A DNA stretch of 21,203 nt, from contig CALHQV010000280.1 in assembly GCA_938038035.1 (NCBI GenBank), positions 1 to 21,203 on the forward strand, written 5' to 3'. The position numbers and the translations under genes were made by a program. The notes beneath the pieces are model-generated. The model was not told the DNA's origin. It ran no database searches and saw only the letters and a list, made by a program, of their open reading frames with translations. Position 1 is the first letter of the stretch, and every line of letters begins with the position of its first letter. Below are positions 14,190 to 21,203 of the stretch, in pieces. The stretch comes from an uncultured Gemella sp. (lineage in GTDB: Bacteria; Bacillota; Bacilli; Staphylococcales; Gemellaceae).

Positions 14190-14257
14190 ACGGGAAATTA
14201 ATTTAATGATTTTAGCATTACCTTCCATGAGTTTACGTTCGGCAAAACTAAAGCTAC
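14190..14257 (-). CDS. nrdB: NrdB exon 2 (68-nt mini-exon)
   Basis: This exon completes the split codon for C231 and encodes residues 232-253, SFSFAERKLMEGNAKIIKLISR up to a one-residue margin, matching E. coli NrdB after FYVSFAC. It was found by homology and by the restored frame: 691 + 68 + 420 nt gives a single 393-codon gene. The exon lies between two group I introns and would be missed by gene finders. It carries no iron ligand itself but links the helix with E221 to the one with E255/H258. Confidence 0.92.
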
Positions 14258-14650
14258 CGTTACATTTAGTATGGGTCGTTAGGCCATACAATACCTACTT
14301 TGAGGTATTCCCTATCTTTCGATAGGATACTAGACTATATCACCATCTCCGACATTATTCGGTAAGACTCCCTACTAATTAGTAAGAAGGATACATAGAG
14401 GTTTTTTAACCACTGTATCTGCTCTCTATTTGGAACTCACTTGAGTCCTACGTCTTTCGACTAGTCGTTGAAGTTTCTACTTTTATTATACAAAAGTAGC
14501 TTACCTGCTGATTACCCAATCTTATTTATTTTCAAACATTCACGCCTGTCGTCACCGACTACGTTGTAGTTAAATAAGCTCTAAGGGATTCCCAGCAATT
14601 AAGAGAGTTTTTTATCTTATTATTTCTAATAAGTTGCGCATAAATTGTTT
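14258..14650 (-). ncRNA. Group I intron 1 in nrdB (393 nt)
   Basis: On the minus strand it starts AAACAATTTATGCGCAAC after exon ...TTTTGCGT. Six exon bases UUGCGU pair with intron GCGCAA to form P1 with U-G at the splice site. It ends ATGTAACG before GTAGC. Blocks: P TTAATTGCTGGGAATC, Q GTAATCAGCAGGTAA, R CTTCAACGACTA and S GTGATATAGTCT. The stretch TTCAACGACTAGTCGAAAGA is identical to the nrdA intron, so these two introns share a recent origin. There is no endonuclease ORF. Removing it rebuilds the TGT (Cys) codon of FACSF. Confidence 0.93.
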
Positions 14651-15341
14651 ACGCAAAAGATACATAGAAACGAATGGCTTCAAGTACATTCACCACAAAC
14701 ATACAAAGATAAATTTTCTTCATCAGTTCACGTTTGCTAATTTCAATACGATGGTAAGATTCCATCAGACCATCTTTTGATTGTTTCTTAATTTCAAAAA
14801 CACCTTCTCCTAGAAGATTATAATATTGAGAATATTCAATCAAATCATCGTAGTATTGAGAAATTGCACTTGCGCGTTTCTTAATTTCTTCGTTTACTAC
14901 AATACTATCAAACTCTTCACTAGGGTCAATCAATACATTACGCATGATGTACGTATAAGAGTAAGAATGGATGCCTTCGAAGGCGGTCCAGAATATCGTC
15001 CAGTGTTCTAATTCAGGGATAGAAATCAAGGGAAGGAATGCAATGGATGGACTTCTTCCCTGAATTGCATCCAAAAGTGACTGATAATCCAGATTACGCA
15101 AGAAAATATGCTTCTCATGCTCTGGTAAACCTTCAAAATCGATACGGTCTTTGGACAAATCTATTTCTTCAGGACGCCAGAAGAACGACTTTTGTTTTTC
15201 TGTTAAATCATTGTATACCTGATACTTAGCTTTATCGTATCGTTGTAAGTTAATAGATTGACCTAAGAACATTGCTTCTTTAGTAGCATCATTAGGTGTT
15301 TGATTAAATACTGAAAATTTCTGTTTCACTTGTTCACTCAT
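14651..15341 (-). CDS. nrdB: Ribonucleotide reductase small subunit NrdB, exon 1
   Basis: First exon (residues 1-230 plus one base) of the class Ia beta subunit, which houses the diiron-tyrosyl radical cofactor used by NrdA. Ligands are D91 (LDYQSLLDAIQGRSP), E122 and H125 (FEGIHS), and E221 (VLEAIRFYVSFA); the radical tyrosine is Y129. The offset from E. coli numbering is +7 early and +17 late, from one insertion. In the unspliced frame a stop follows immediately (TAA at the intron start), so unspliced mRNA gives a truncated 230-aa protein lacking two iron ligands. ATG 15341 has AAGGAATAAAC upstream, overlapping the end of the 27-aa ORF. Confidence 0.95.
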
Positions 15342-15344
15342 TGT

Positions 15345-15428
15345 TTATTCCTTTTCATCAGTTTGCTGTTGATTTTGTTCGGCTTCTTCACCGAAACGAG
15401 GCAATACTTCTTCTACAACTGTACCCAT
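15345..15428 (-). CDS. Small acidic ORF leading nrdB, 27 aa
   Basis: ATG 15428 has the standard TTAAAGGAAATTATAATG start context used by most genes here. The peptide is MGTVVEEVLPRF followed by an E/Q/D-rich tail, very acidic and probably unstructured. Its stop is 3 nt before the nrdB ATG, and its last codons contain the nrdB ribosome-binding site, so its translation probably feeds nrdB translation. It could be a translational-coupling leader, a small regulator, or a fragment of a longer lost gene. Confidence 0.55.
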   Translation of the reverse strand: MGTVVEEVLPRFGEEAEQNQQQTDEKE

Positions 15429-15448
15429 TATAATTTCCTTTAATTTGT

Positions 15449-16234
15449 TTATTTAAAAATACAACTATGTTTAGCTGTAATCTGACCTTTTTTAACTTCT
15501 ATATTTTTATATACTCCCTCTGGGAGTTCTGTATTAGTTAAATAGAAGCTAACTTCATTATCAGATTTATCGTCTTTTAAAAATATAGTAATATACGTAT
15601 AAGGTATTACTCTTTCAATTTTATTTTCATCTAAATTGTAAAGTAACTTAGGTGGACTAAACTTTAAATTACTTACTCTCACCATTGGTGGTTTGTATTT
15701 ATAACCAGATACTTTACATATATCAATAAGATTAGATGTATCAAATTCCTGTAAGAATGCCATCTGGTGAATAAAACCCATGTATATGGAATAATCATCC
15801 GATGGAGGAATATATTCGCTAACATGAACTTTCTCTACTAAATCCATTAGTATTGTAGTATTATAGATAGCTTCTGTATTACTTGATAAAATAATATCGT
15901 TTTTTACTTTACGTAATCTTTTCATTAAACCAGTAGATAATAAATTATTAAAATGTATTTTAGATAATAAATTACCGAGTTTGGAATTAAATGCTAACTT
16001 ATTACTAATTAAATAATCACCTTTAATTACTTCATCTAACCCAGGTATAATAAAAGAATAATTGATTTTATTCAAATCTTCTGTATATAGTGATTGTTCT
16101 ATTTTTAAATTATAAGGTTGTTCAGTTAATTCTTTTAAAATATTATCTGACGTCCCTATATAATAGCTAACCATTAACTTGTATTTAGACACATTTCCTA
16201 TATCTAAATAAATTTCATTCAGTAAATCGCCCAT
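15449..16234 (-). CDS. Hypothetical protein, 261 aa
   Basis: Unrecognised. It is rich in Asn, Ile, Leu and Lys. The N-terminal two thirds are probably helical, and a C-terminal domain from about 190 (VSNLKFSPPKLLYN onward) looks beta-rich. The two-part layout recalls the 306/309/292-aa family, but I cannot align it confidently. The start is supported by AAAGGAATACCAAGATG. It lies 18 nt downstream of the 373-aa gene and 20 nt upstream of the 27-aa ORF, so it sits in the nrdB transcript. Confidence 0.82.
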   Translation of the reverse strand: MGDLLNEIYLDIGNVSKYKLMVSYYIGTSDNILKELTEQPYNLKIEQSLYTEDLNKINYSFIIPGLDEVIKGDYLISNKLAFNSKLGNLLSKIHFNNLLSTGLMKRLRKVKNDIILSSNTEAIYNTTILMDLVEKVHVSEYIPPSDDYSIYMGFIHQMAFLQEFDTSNLIDICKVSGYKYKPPMVRVSNLKFSPPKLLYNLDENKIERVIPYTYITIFLKDDKSDNEVSFYLTNTELPEGVYKNIEVKKGQITAKHSCIFK

Positions 16235-16252
16235 CTTGGTATTCCTTTCGTT

Positions 16253-17374
16253 TTATCTAATAAAATCATTAATTACACTGTGTTTAATAACCAACTCAAT
16301 TTCGATGATTCTATCACCAATTACATATTCGATAACTACTCTAGGAACAACTCTAATCTTACCGAAGTTATCTATTCCAGTTTTACAACAGATAATATTA
16401 ACTATATTAGATTTACTGATACGTGTTGTCTTCTCGGCCAATCCACTTGAAGATGTTGTAGTCACCCACAATACTGTACCATTACGTTCATGACTTAACA
16501 TTGTTTTAATTGAACCATTATATTTATCAATTAGGTTATCCGATAGTTTAACTGGCACTATATTGTTATCTACTACTTTATCTACAACGTTCATTAATTC
16601 TTTTAAGCTATGGTTTATTGTATAAAAGCAATCAAACTTAGTCCCTGTAAGCTTTTGTACAGATGGACTGTTTAAATACTTATTAATTTCATCACTATTA
16701 ATCTGTAAAATATAATCACCTAAATATACAAAACTTGATGATTTACAATCGAGGCTAAGTTTATTGAACTTAGTTTCTTCTTTAGAGAATTTCTTTATCT
16801 CTGAAATTTTATTATTACCAATACCCAGAAGACTACCAATAGTATCTACTTGGTTATTCTTTAAGATATGTCTAATCCTTTGATCCCATGTTTTACATGT
16901 TGTATCAGCAATACTGAAAATAATATTATCAGTAATCCATTTTAAGAGTGAATCAATCTTTTCAGAAACCTCACTGTAATATAAACTATGAATTAAATAA
17001 TCTAGGCTCTCTAATTGTTTAATAAAAATAAAAATACCAGAGAATTCACCAAACACATTATCTACTTCAACAAGATAATCATCTGTATAAGTAAATTCGT
17101 TTTCTTTACCTAGTAATTTATTTACTTTAACTGTAGGAATCTTAAAACCTGGGTTTTCCTCAATAATGATGTCTGATTCAACATCTTGATTAGGGTCGGT
17201 ATTTGCATTTAAATACTCGACTAAATCTTTTAATTCATGTAGCATTTTAGTATTGTAGTCTGATATATCATATTCTGTAAATTCGACTAATTTACCTTCT
17301 ACTATACTTTTCTCAATTGACATAAGTTTGAATAACTTAGTGTTATTTAATTTTTCTAAGAAAGTATTTTCCAT
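16253..17374 (-). CDS. Hypothetical protein, 373 aa
   Basis: Unrecognised, probably cytoplasmic protein. It has an acidic N-terminal region (to about 80), a helical middle (about 105-190) and a probably beta-rich C-terminal domain from about 270 (IVPVKLSDN onward). That gives the same order of helical half, x-PV hinge and beta half seen in the 306-, 309- and 292-aa proteins. The start has TGGAGTAACGAAATG. It is the first gene after the hairpin and promoter-like motif at 17413-17459 and appears to head the transcript that ends with nrdB. Confidence 0.83.
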   Translation of the reverse strand: MENTFLEKLNNTKLFKLMSIEKSIVEGKLVEFTEYDISDYNTKMLHELKDLVEYLNANTDPNQDVESDIIIEENPGFKIPTVKVNKLLGKENEFTYTDDYLVEVDNVFGEFSGIFIFIKQLESLDYLIHSLYYSEVSEKIDSLLKWITDNIIFSIADTTCKTWDQRIRHILKNNQVDTIGSLLGIGNNKISEIKKFSKEETKFNKLSLDCKSSSFVYLGDYILQINSDEINKYLNSPSVQKLTGTKFDCFYTINHSLKELMNVVDKVVDNNIVPVKLSDNLIDKYNGSIKTMLSHERNGTVLWVTTTSSSGLAEKTTRISKSNIVNIICCKTGIDNFGKIRVVPRVVIEYVIGDRIIEIELVIKHSVINDFIR

Positions 17375-17412
17375 TTCGTTACTCCATTTAAACTAAAAAA
17401 TATAAAGATAAA

Positions 17413-17438
17413 TATACACTGGATTAATCCAGTGTATA
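17413..17438 (-). terminator. Palindromic hairpin between the 341- and 373-aa genes
   Basis: A perfect 26-nt palindrome (10-13 bp stem) lies 37 nt past the stop of the 341-aa gene and is followed on the minus strand by ATTTATCTTTATATTTTTT. It can act as terminator for the upstream gene or as the 5' hairpin of the nrdB transcript, because a promoter-like motif directly precedes it. Confidence 0.7.
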
Positions 17439-17439
17439 C

Positions 17440-17459
17440 TCACTTAATCCATAATATTT
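17440..17459 (-). promoter_or_regulatory. Promoter-like motif for the nrdB transcript
   Basis: Minus-strand AATATTATGGATTAAGTGA resembles the ATATAYYATTWWAGTGR motif with a one-base gap and is again followed at once by a hairpin (17413-17438). It is the least good match of the set. Confidence 0.35.
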
Positions 17460-17474
17460 TCAACTACTATAATT

Positions 17475-18500
17475 TTAATCAGCGAGAGCTAATTCGTATA
17501 CAGTACACGGTAATTCGATATTATCCTCGCCTTTTATCTCAACTACAGTAAGTGGTAAATGGCCATAAAAAGTATTTTCTTTCTCACTGTATGCTTTTAT
17601 AAGATTAGATGGGATAAAATGATATAAGACACCATCAGAGTGATTAAAAGTAATCTCTATGCCATATTTCTTTTTACTGTATTTAATAACAATTGCTCGT
17701 TCGTTATTATTCAGTAAGAAGTCACGTACATTAGTATCAAAACCAATTAGTGTATTAGTAATATCTTTTTCTTTATCTCCTATTTGTTTAAGTACCATTG
17801 TTGTTAAAATAGGCATAATTCGATTATCTTCTTTTTTATCTTGGAACGATACATCGAATGTCAAATTACCTTTAATAGTATCAATAATAAATCCAAGTGT
17901 TCTATATTTGTCTTCATTTAAATCTAATTTAATAAATTCACCTAAGTCAGAAGGAATATATGTTCCGAATAGATTCCTAAGTTTATAGCCACTATTACTA
18001 TCAACATCGTCGATATTAGCTAGTTTTAACTCCTTAGTAGTGAGATAAAACATAGTACAAATATTAACGAACTTCTTATAGTATTCTAAACGTTCTAATT
18101 TATCTCCCTCGTATAACAGGGCATCTACGATATCTTCTCTAGATGAGCCTTGGTATTCTCTATGTAAACACATAGCGTATACGAATACTTTTCTAAAGAC
18201 TTCGTAATCGATATTCTCAATACCTAATTTATCAAATGAATTCAATAATTCCATTCCTACTTTGGTACAAGCAAAATGATCATATTTAGATTTAGTACTA
18301 AACATACCGCTATCAGTAAGGAATCCGGTTCTATCCGATAATTTACTAATATAAATACAAACACTATCTTTAAAATAATAATCGAATTCTAATTTAAATT
18401 CTTTAGACTCAGAGATTTTCTTATAATCTTTAAAAATCTCATTGTACATTTCTTTAATGATTTCAATCATTTCATCGCGTTGTTTTGTAAGAATAATCAT
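17475..18500 (-). CDS. Hypothetical protein, 341 aa
   Basis: No family is recognised. The helical N-terminal half includes a charged helix near 120-155 (REDIVDALLYEGDKLERLEYY). The C-terminal half, from about 215, appears beta-rich and includes KKKYGIEITFNHSDG. Similar halves in the other ~300-aa proteins suggest distant kinship, which I cannot prove. The start is supported by TTAAAAGGAAACTAAAATG and by the promoter-hairpin element at 18535-18572. It appears to form its own transcript, ending at the hairpin at 17413-17438. Confidence 0.85.
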   Translation of the reverse strand: MIILTKQRDEMIEIIKEMYNEIFKDYKKISESKEFKLEFDYYFKDSVCIYISKLSDRTGFLTDSGMFSTKSKYDHFACTKVGMELLNSFDKLGIENIDYEVFRKVFVYAMCLHREYQGSSREDIVDALLYEGDKLERLEYYKKFVNICTMFYLTTKELKLANIDDVDSNSGYKLRNLFGTYIPSDLGEFIKLDLNEDKYRTLGFIIDTIKGNLTFDVSFQDKKEDNRIMPILTTMVLKQIGDKEKDITNTLIGFDTNVRDFLLNNNERAIVIKYSKKKYGIEITFNHSDGVLYHFIPSNLIKAYSEKENTFYGHLPLTVVEIKGEDNIELPCTVYELALAD

Positions 18501-18534
18501 TTTAGTTTCCTTTTAATAAAAGTTAAGAAGTAAT

Positions 18535-18572
18535 GAGAGTTAGAATCCTATCTCTCACTATAATGATATATG
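18535..18572 (-). promoter_or_regulatory. Promoter-like motif with 5' hairpin
   Basis: Minus-strand ATATATCATTATAGTGA (about 18571-18555) differs at only two positions from the motif at 1815-1831. It is followed at once by a GAGAG...CTCTC hairpin (18535-18556, one internal mismatch). It lies 35 nt before the 341-aa gene and just after the terminator of the previous transcript. Confidence 0.55.
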
Positions 18573-18606
18573 TTTATTCAATATTTAAAAAAGAATGTCT
18601 AATAAT

Positions 18607-18640
18607 ATAAAGAGATATGGGTTACACCATATCTCTTTAT
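18607..18640 (-). terminator. Terminator after the small membrane protein genes
   Basis: A perfect 14-bp stem (18607-18620 against 18627-18640) with a 6-nt loop lies 16 nt after the stop of the 28-aa ORF. The sequence that follows on the minus strand is AT-rich (ATTATTAGA) but has no long T run. Confidence 0.78.
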
Positions 18641-18656
18641 TAACTGTAAAATTATA

Positions 18657-18743
18657 CTAAAGATCGATAACACATGTACCGATAAATGCTACAAAAGTCA
18701 GTACCAGTGAAGATACTAACGTAATGTTTGCTATTAATTCCAT
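18657..18743 (-). CDS. Tiny single-pass membrane protein, 28 aa
   Basis: ATG 18743 has AAAGGATTTTTAAG upstream with good spacing. The product, MELIANITLVSSLVLTFVAF and then IGTCVIDL, is almost entirely one hydrophobic segment (about 5-26), so it should lie in the inner membrane. It follows another tiny membrane ORF by 12 nt and is closed by a terminator. Roles such as a small holin-like or membrane-modulating peptide are possible, but nothing visible decides this. It is too short for most gene callers. Confidence 0.6.
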   Translation of the reverse strand: MELIANITLVSSLVLTFVAFIGTCVIDL

Positions 18744-18755
18744 CTTAAAAATCCT

Positions 18756-18848
18756 TTATGGTAATTTACACAAAATAGTCCAAATAACACCTATGGCTAA
18801 AACCAACAGGATACTGATGATAAAATTAAACATTATACTGTGTTCCAA
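18756..18848 (-). CDS. Tiny single-pass membrane protein, 30 aa
   Basis: TTG 18848 is proposed as the start because AAAAGGACAATAAATTG gives ideal spacing. The first ATG (18833) would give 25 aa but is too far from the ribosome-binding site. The product is MEHSIM followed by one hydrophobic segment (FNFIISILLVLAIGVIWTIL) and a short CKLP tail, suggesting an N-out/C-in or hairpin-free single span. It begins 15 nt after the stop of the large upstream gene and is followed by the 28-aa gene, so it belongs to that transcript. Confidence 0.55.
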   Translation of the reverse strand: MEHSIMFNFIISILLVLAIGVIWTILCKLP

Positions 18849-18862
18849 TTTATTGTCCTTTT

Positions 18863-21203
18863 TTAAATATACTTATAAGATAAATCCAAATTACCTGTCC
18901 AAGTATAAATATTTTCTAATAGATTAGCTCGATAATATTTATCTAAAGCTTCATCGACTGTATCTGTAGTAATGATTTTATCTGGTAGAGTTGATTCGCC
19001 TTCAGATGTACATATGTTGTGTAATACTGAGAAAAATACATATTTAACAATTAACTCAATACTTTCTCTATCAATCACATGGTCTGGTAGCGCTTCTACT
19101 TTCTTCCTTAAATCAGTCATGTAATCCGCATAAGAAAGTTTATTGCGCCAATTCTCACCTCTAAACATCAAAGCATTTTTATCAGATACTTTATTTTTAT
19201 ACCTGTGTTCAGTATACTTATCATCTGTTATAAGATTATAGAAATCAGACAATGGAATATTATGTGTATTTCCATTCTTATCCATGGTTTTAGTTAATAT
19301 GTAAAATACTTTAAACTCATCGTCTTGTGTAATATTGAGTTTGGTCTTTAATTGTTTTAATGCATTTCCTTTTAATACACCATAGTGTAAATTATTCAAA
19401 GCAGACATTTTAACAATATCAAACATTGCATTAAGTAATGTTTTGTACTTATGTTGTTCTACTGAATAACGCATATTAAATTCACGCATAAACCAAGTAT
19501 AACCATTTCTAAAACCATAAATTTCTTCATCAAATGATTCTAGATATTCACCTTTCACTGGTTCATCTAAGCTCCAAACACTTGCCATATAATCCATATC
19601 TTCTACAAAACCATATTCGACATGGAATCTATTATTGAATTTATTAAGACTTATTGTTTCTGGTTGTATGTCTCTATTAGCTATATTTAAACTATCGCCA
19701 CTATAGTAATATAATTCTTTAGACAATAAGGTAAAATTATAATCACGCGTTCCATTATTCATTAATCTTACTTGGTTTTCATTTAACGCATTACCGCAGT
19801 AAAATATTGGAAGGAAAATACTACCATCAGGTGCAGTAGGTGTTAAAGATACTAGATTACTAATCTTTCGACTTAATGAATTAAAGATATATTCGCCAAT
19901 GTCTTTATTCGTAATTATATTATCTGTATTTATACGATGTCCTGCACTTGGATTAGTATAATCAACAGATTTAAACCAAGGGTTAGGGTAAGAGACGCTA
20001 GAGCTAGATAAATAACCACCACTAAATCTCTCAATATCCATATAGGCTTTAAGTAACTCTTTTAGTTTTCTTACCTGGTTAATAAAAATCCTATTCTCTA
20101 CAGACCTTTGTACATCAGAATCAGCTGTACCAAATCCATACCATGGTAAAAAAGTACTGGAAATATATACTGCAAATTTAAAGAATGCAGTATTAAGTCT
20201 ATTCCAAGCACCATTCTTTTTAATATAGATATTGTTTGGAACATAGTCAACTAATACACCATTAGCATTAGCAATCTTATCAGGACGAGCTAGTCTTGTA
20301 TCTATTTCAGACTTAACGACCTTAGGATTTCTATTTTTAAACTTCTTAGCTTGTTCTAATACCTTATTTTTAAATTGACTATAAGGCATTTTAAGAATAT
20401 CAAAATAACTAAAATAAATAATAGGATTACAAGTAATTACTAAGTCATCCATGTTGTCAATAATACCATCAGGCATGGTTCTTTCTGACTTACAATATTC
20501 ATTATTAATGGCGCTATTGGTATTTAGTAGTTTAACTAAATCAAAGAACTCAGGGGTATACTCTATAGCTGGTTTATTTCTATTGTCTTCTAATCTAGTT
20601 TTATAAGAAGCTAAGTCTTGTTTAAATTGTTCATTAATTGGAAATAACATAGAGTTAACTCTAAAACCAAATTCTTTAATGGAATCTCGATAACTAGGTT
20701 TTAGTTTTTCAGAGTCTGTTATTCTACCTTGGATAATGGCTTCTTCTTTAATTTTATAATCAGCAAAATTATATCCAAAAAATGAGATATTACTATATGG
20801 TGCTAAGCTACTTGCACCTTTAATACCAATATGTTTATAAATAAGAGGTTCGTAAATTTGGTCACGAATTGAAATAATATCCCTATTACGTTCAAAGTTC
20901 AAATCTTCATGGTTATTAATATTGAAGTCATTCGCTCTATGGATGTAATTATTTAAATACAGTTTTAATACTTTTGGTAAGACTTCTTTAGATATTCTTT
21001 TGCCATATTCTATTTGTTGTGCTGCTGTATTTATTGTGGGTATACTTTCTTTAATAAAATTCATGATAAAATCTTCAGCTTCTTTATCATAAGGACTATC
21101 TACTCTTAACCTAAATTGCTCATTCACATAACTTCTTGCGTCTTGTCTTCTATGGAAATGTTTTTCATAGCCAGTTTGTAATATATTGTTTTCACCAATA
21201 ATC
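18863..21203 (-). CDS. Large hypothetical protein, 5' end outside the window
   Basis: At least 779 aa. The frame is open to the right edge (upstream residues read IIGENNILQTGYEKHFHRRQ), so the GTG at 21127 is not a credible start: no ribosome-binding site precedes it and the upstream residues look coding. No domain is recognised. The protein is rich in Tyr, Asn and Asp, has no membrane segment, and looks like a mixed globular protein with several aromatic-rich stretches. Size and composition would suit a phage structural or enzyme component, but this is a guess. Two tiny membrane protein genes follow within the same transcript. Confidence 0.85.
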   Translation of the reverse strand, partial: IIGENNILQTGYEKHFHRRQDARSYVNEQFRLRVDSPYDKEAEDFIMNFIKESIPTINTAAQQIEYGKRISKEVLPKVLKLYLNNYIHRANDFNINNHEDLNFERNRDIISIRDQIYEPLIYKHIGIKGASSLAPYSNISFFGYNFADYKIKEEAIIQGRITDSEKLKPSYRDSIKEFGFRVNSMLFPINEQFKQDLASYKTRLEDNRNKPAIEYTPEFFDLVKLLNTNSAINNEYCKSERTMPDGIIDNMDDLVITCNPIIYFSYFDILKMPYSQFKNKVLEQAKKFKNRNPKVVKSEIDTRLARPDKIANANGVLVDYVPNNIYIKKNGAWNRLNTAFFKFAVYISSTFLPWYGFGTADSDVQRSVENRIFINQVRKLKELLKAYMDIERFSGGYLSSSSVSYPNPWFKSVDYTNPSAGHRINTDNIITNKDIGEYIFNSLSRKISNLVSLTPTAPDGSIFLPIFYCGNALNENQVRLMNNGTRDYNFTLLSKELYYYSGDSLNIANRDIQPETISLNKFNNRFHVEYGFVEDMDYMASVWSLDEPVKGEYLESFDEEIYGFRNGYTWFMREFNMRYSVEQHKYKTLLNAMFDIVKMSALNNLHYGVLKGNALKQLKTKLNITQDDEFKVFYILTKTMDKNGNTHNIPLSDFYNLITDDKYTEHRYKNKVSDKNALMFRGENWRNKLSYADYMTDLRKKVEALPDHVIDRESIELIVKYVFFSVLHNICTSEGESTLPDKIITTDTVDEALDKYYRANLLENIYTWTGNLDLSYKYI

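Noticed and set aside
14190..14257. nrdB as a pseudogene broken by stops
   Set aside because: Group I core blocks, P1 pairings and exact frame restoration explain both breaks as introns.
18724..18927. 67-aa plus-strand ORF
   Set aside because: No ribosome-binding site; it overlaps two better-supported minus micro-ORFs and the end of the large gene.
21125..21127. GTG start of the large right-edge gene
   Set aside because: The frame stays open to the window edge and no ribosome-binding site precedes the GTG.
1..21203. tRNA genes, CRISPR arrays and insertion sequences
   Set aside because: No cloverleaf with a conserved T-loop, no regularly spaced direct repeats, and no transposase or flanking inverted repeats were seen; a covariance search would settle tRNAs.

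Overview
This window looks like part of a large, AT-rich (roughly two thirds A+T by eye) lytic DNA phage genome, probably a jumbo phage of a gammaproteobacterium. The evidence is dense packing of mostly unrecognisable genes, short intergenic gaps, very uniform phage-style ribosome binding sites (AAAGGAAAY a few bases before ATG), many hairpin terminators, and class Ia ribonucleotide reductase (RNR) genes that closely resemble E. coli NrdA/NrdB but carry self-splicing introns and an intein. No structural, packaging or replication hallmark gene is visible, so phage type and host are inference.

Layout. 1-1830 (minus): two hypothetical genes behind a hairpin-bearing leader, closed by a terminator at the left edge. 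1960-6117 (plus): the only plus-strand island, a 167-aa hypothetical gene followed by nrdA. nrdA is split by a 349-nt group I intron, and its second exon carries a 338-aa LAGLIDADG intein placed exactly before the thiyl-radical cysteine C439 (phage mature numbering equals E. coli numbering here). 6047-6575 and 11434-11700 (minus): repeated small-ORF cassettes, each with a leader hairpin, a full-length Shine-Dalgarno, a 46-47 aa ORF and a similar terminator, plus one decayed copy against the nrdA 3' end. 6582-11386 (minus): eight hypothetical or weakly characterised genes, including a HAD-fold phosphatase-like protein. 11785-13328 (minus): hypothetical genes. 13465-17374 (minus): a probable operon of two unknown genes, a 27-aa ORF and nrdB. 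nrdB is broken into three exons (691, 68 and 420 nt) by two more group I introns. 17475-21203 (minus): a 341-aa gene, two tiny single-membrane-segment proteins, and a large protein (at least 779 aa) that runs off the right edge.

How the genes work together. NrdA (about 758 aa mature) and NrdB (392 aa) retain every catalytic residue I looked for and should form a class Ia RNR supplying dNTPs for phage replication. Making each enzyme requires RNA splicing (three introns in total), and NrdA also requires protein splicing. The three introns share group I core blocks and are clearly related to one another. On the minus strand, a repeated AT-rich motif (about ATATAYYATTWWAGTGR) sits just upstream of several genes and is followed at once by a hairpin, which suggests a phage promoter class that makes transcripts with a 5' hairpin. 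Several of the approximately 300-aa unknown proteins look like diverged paralogs.
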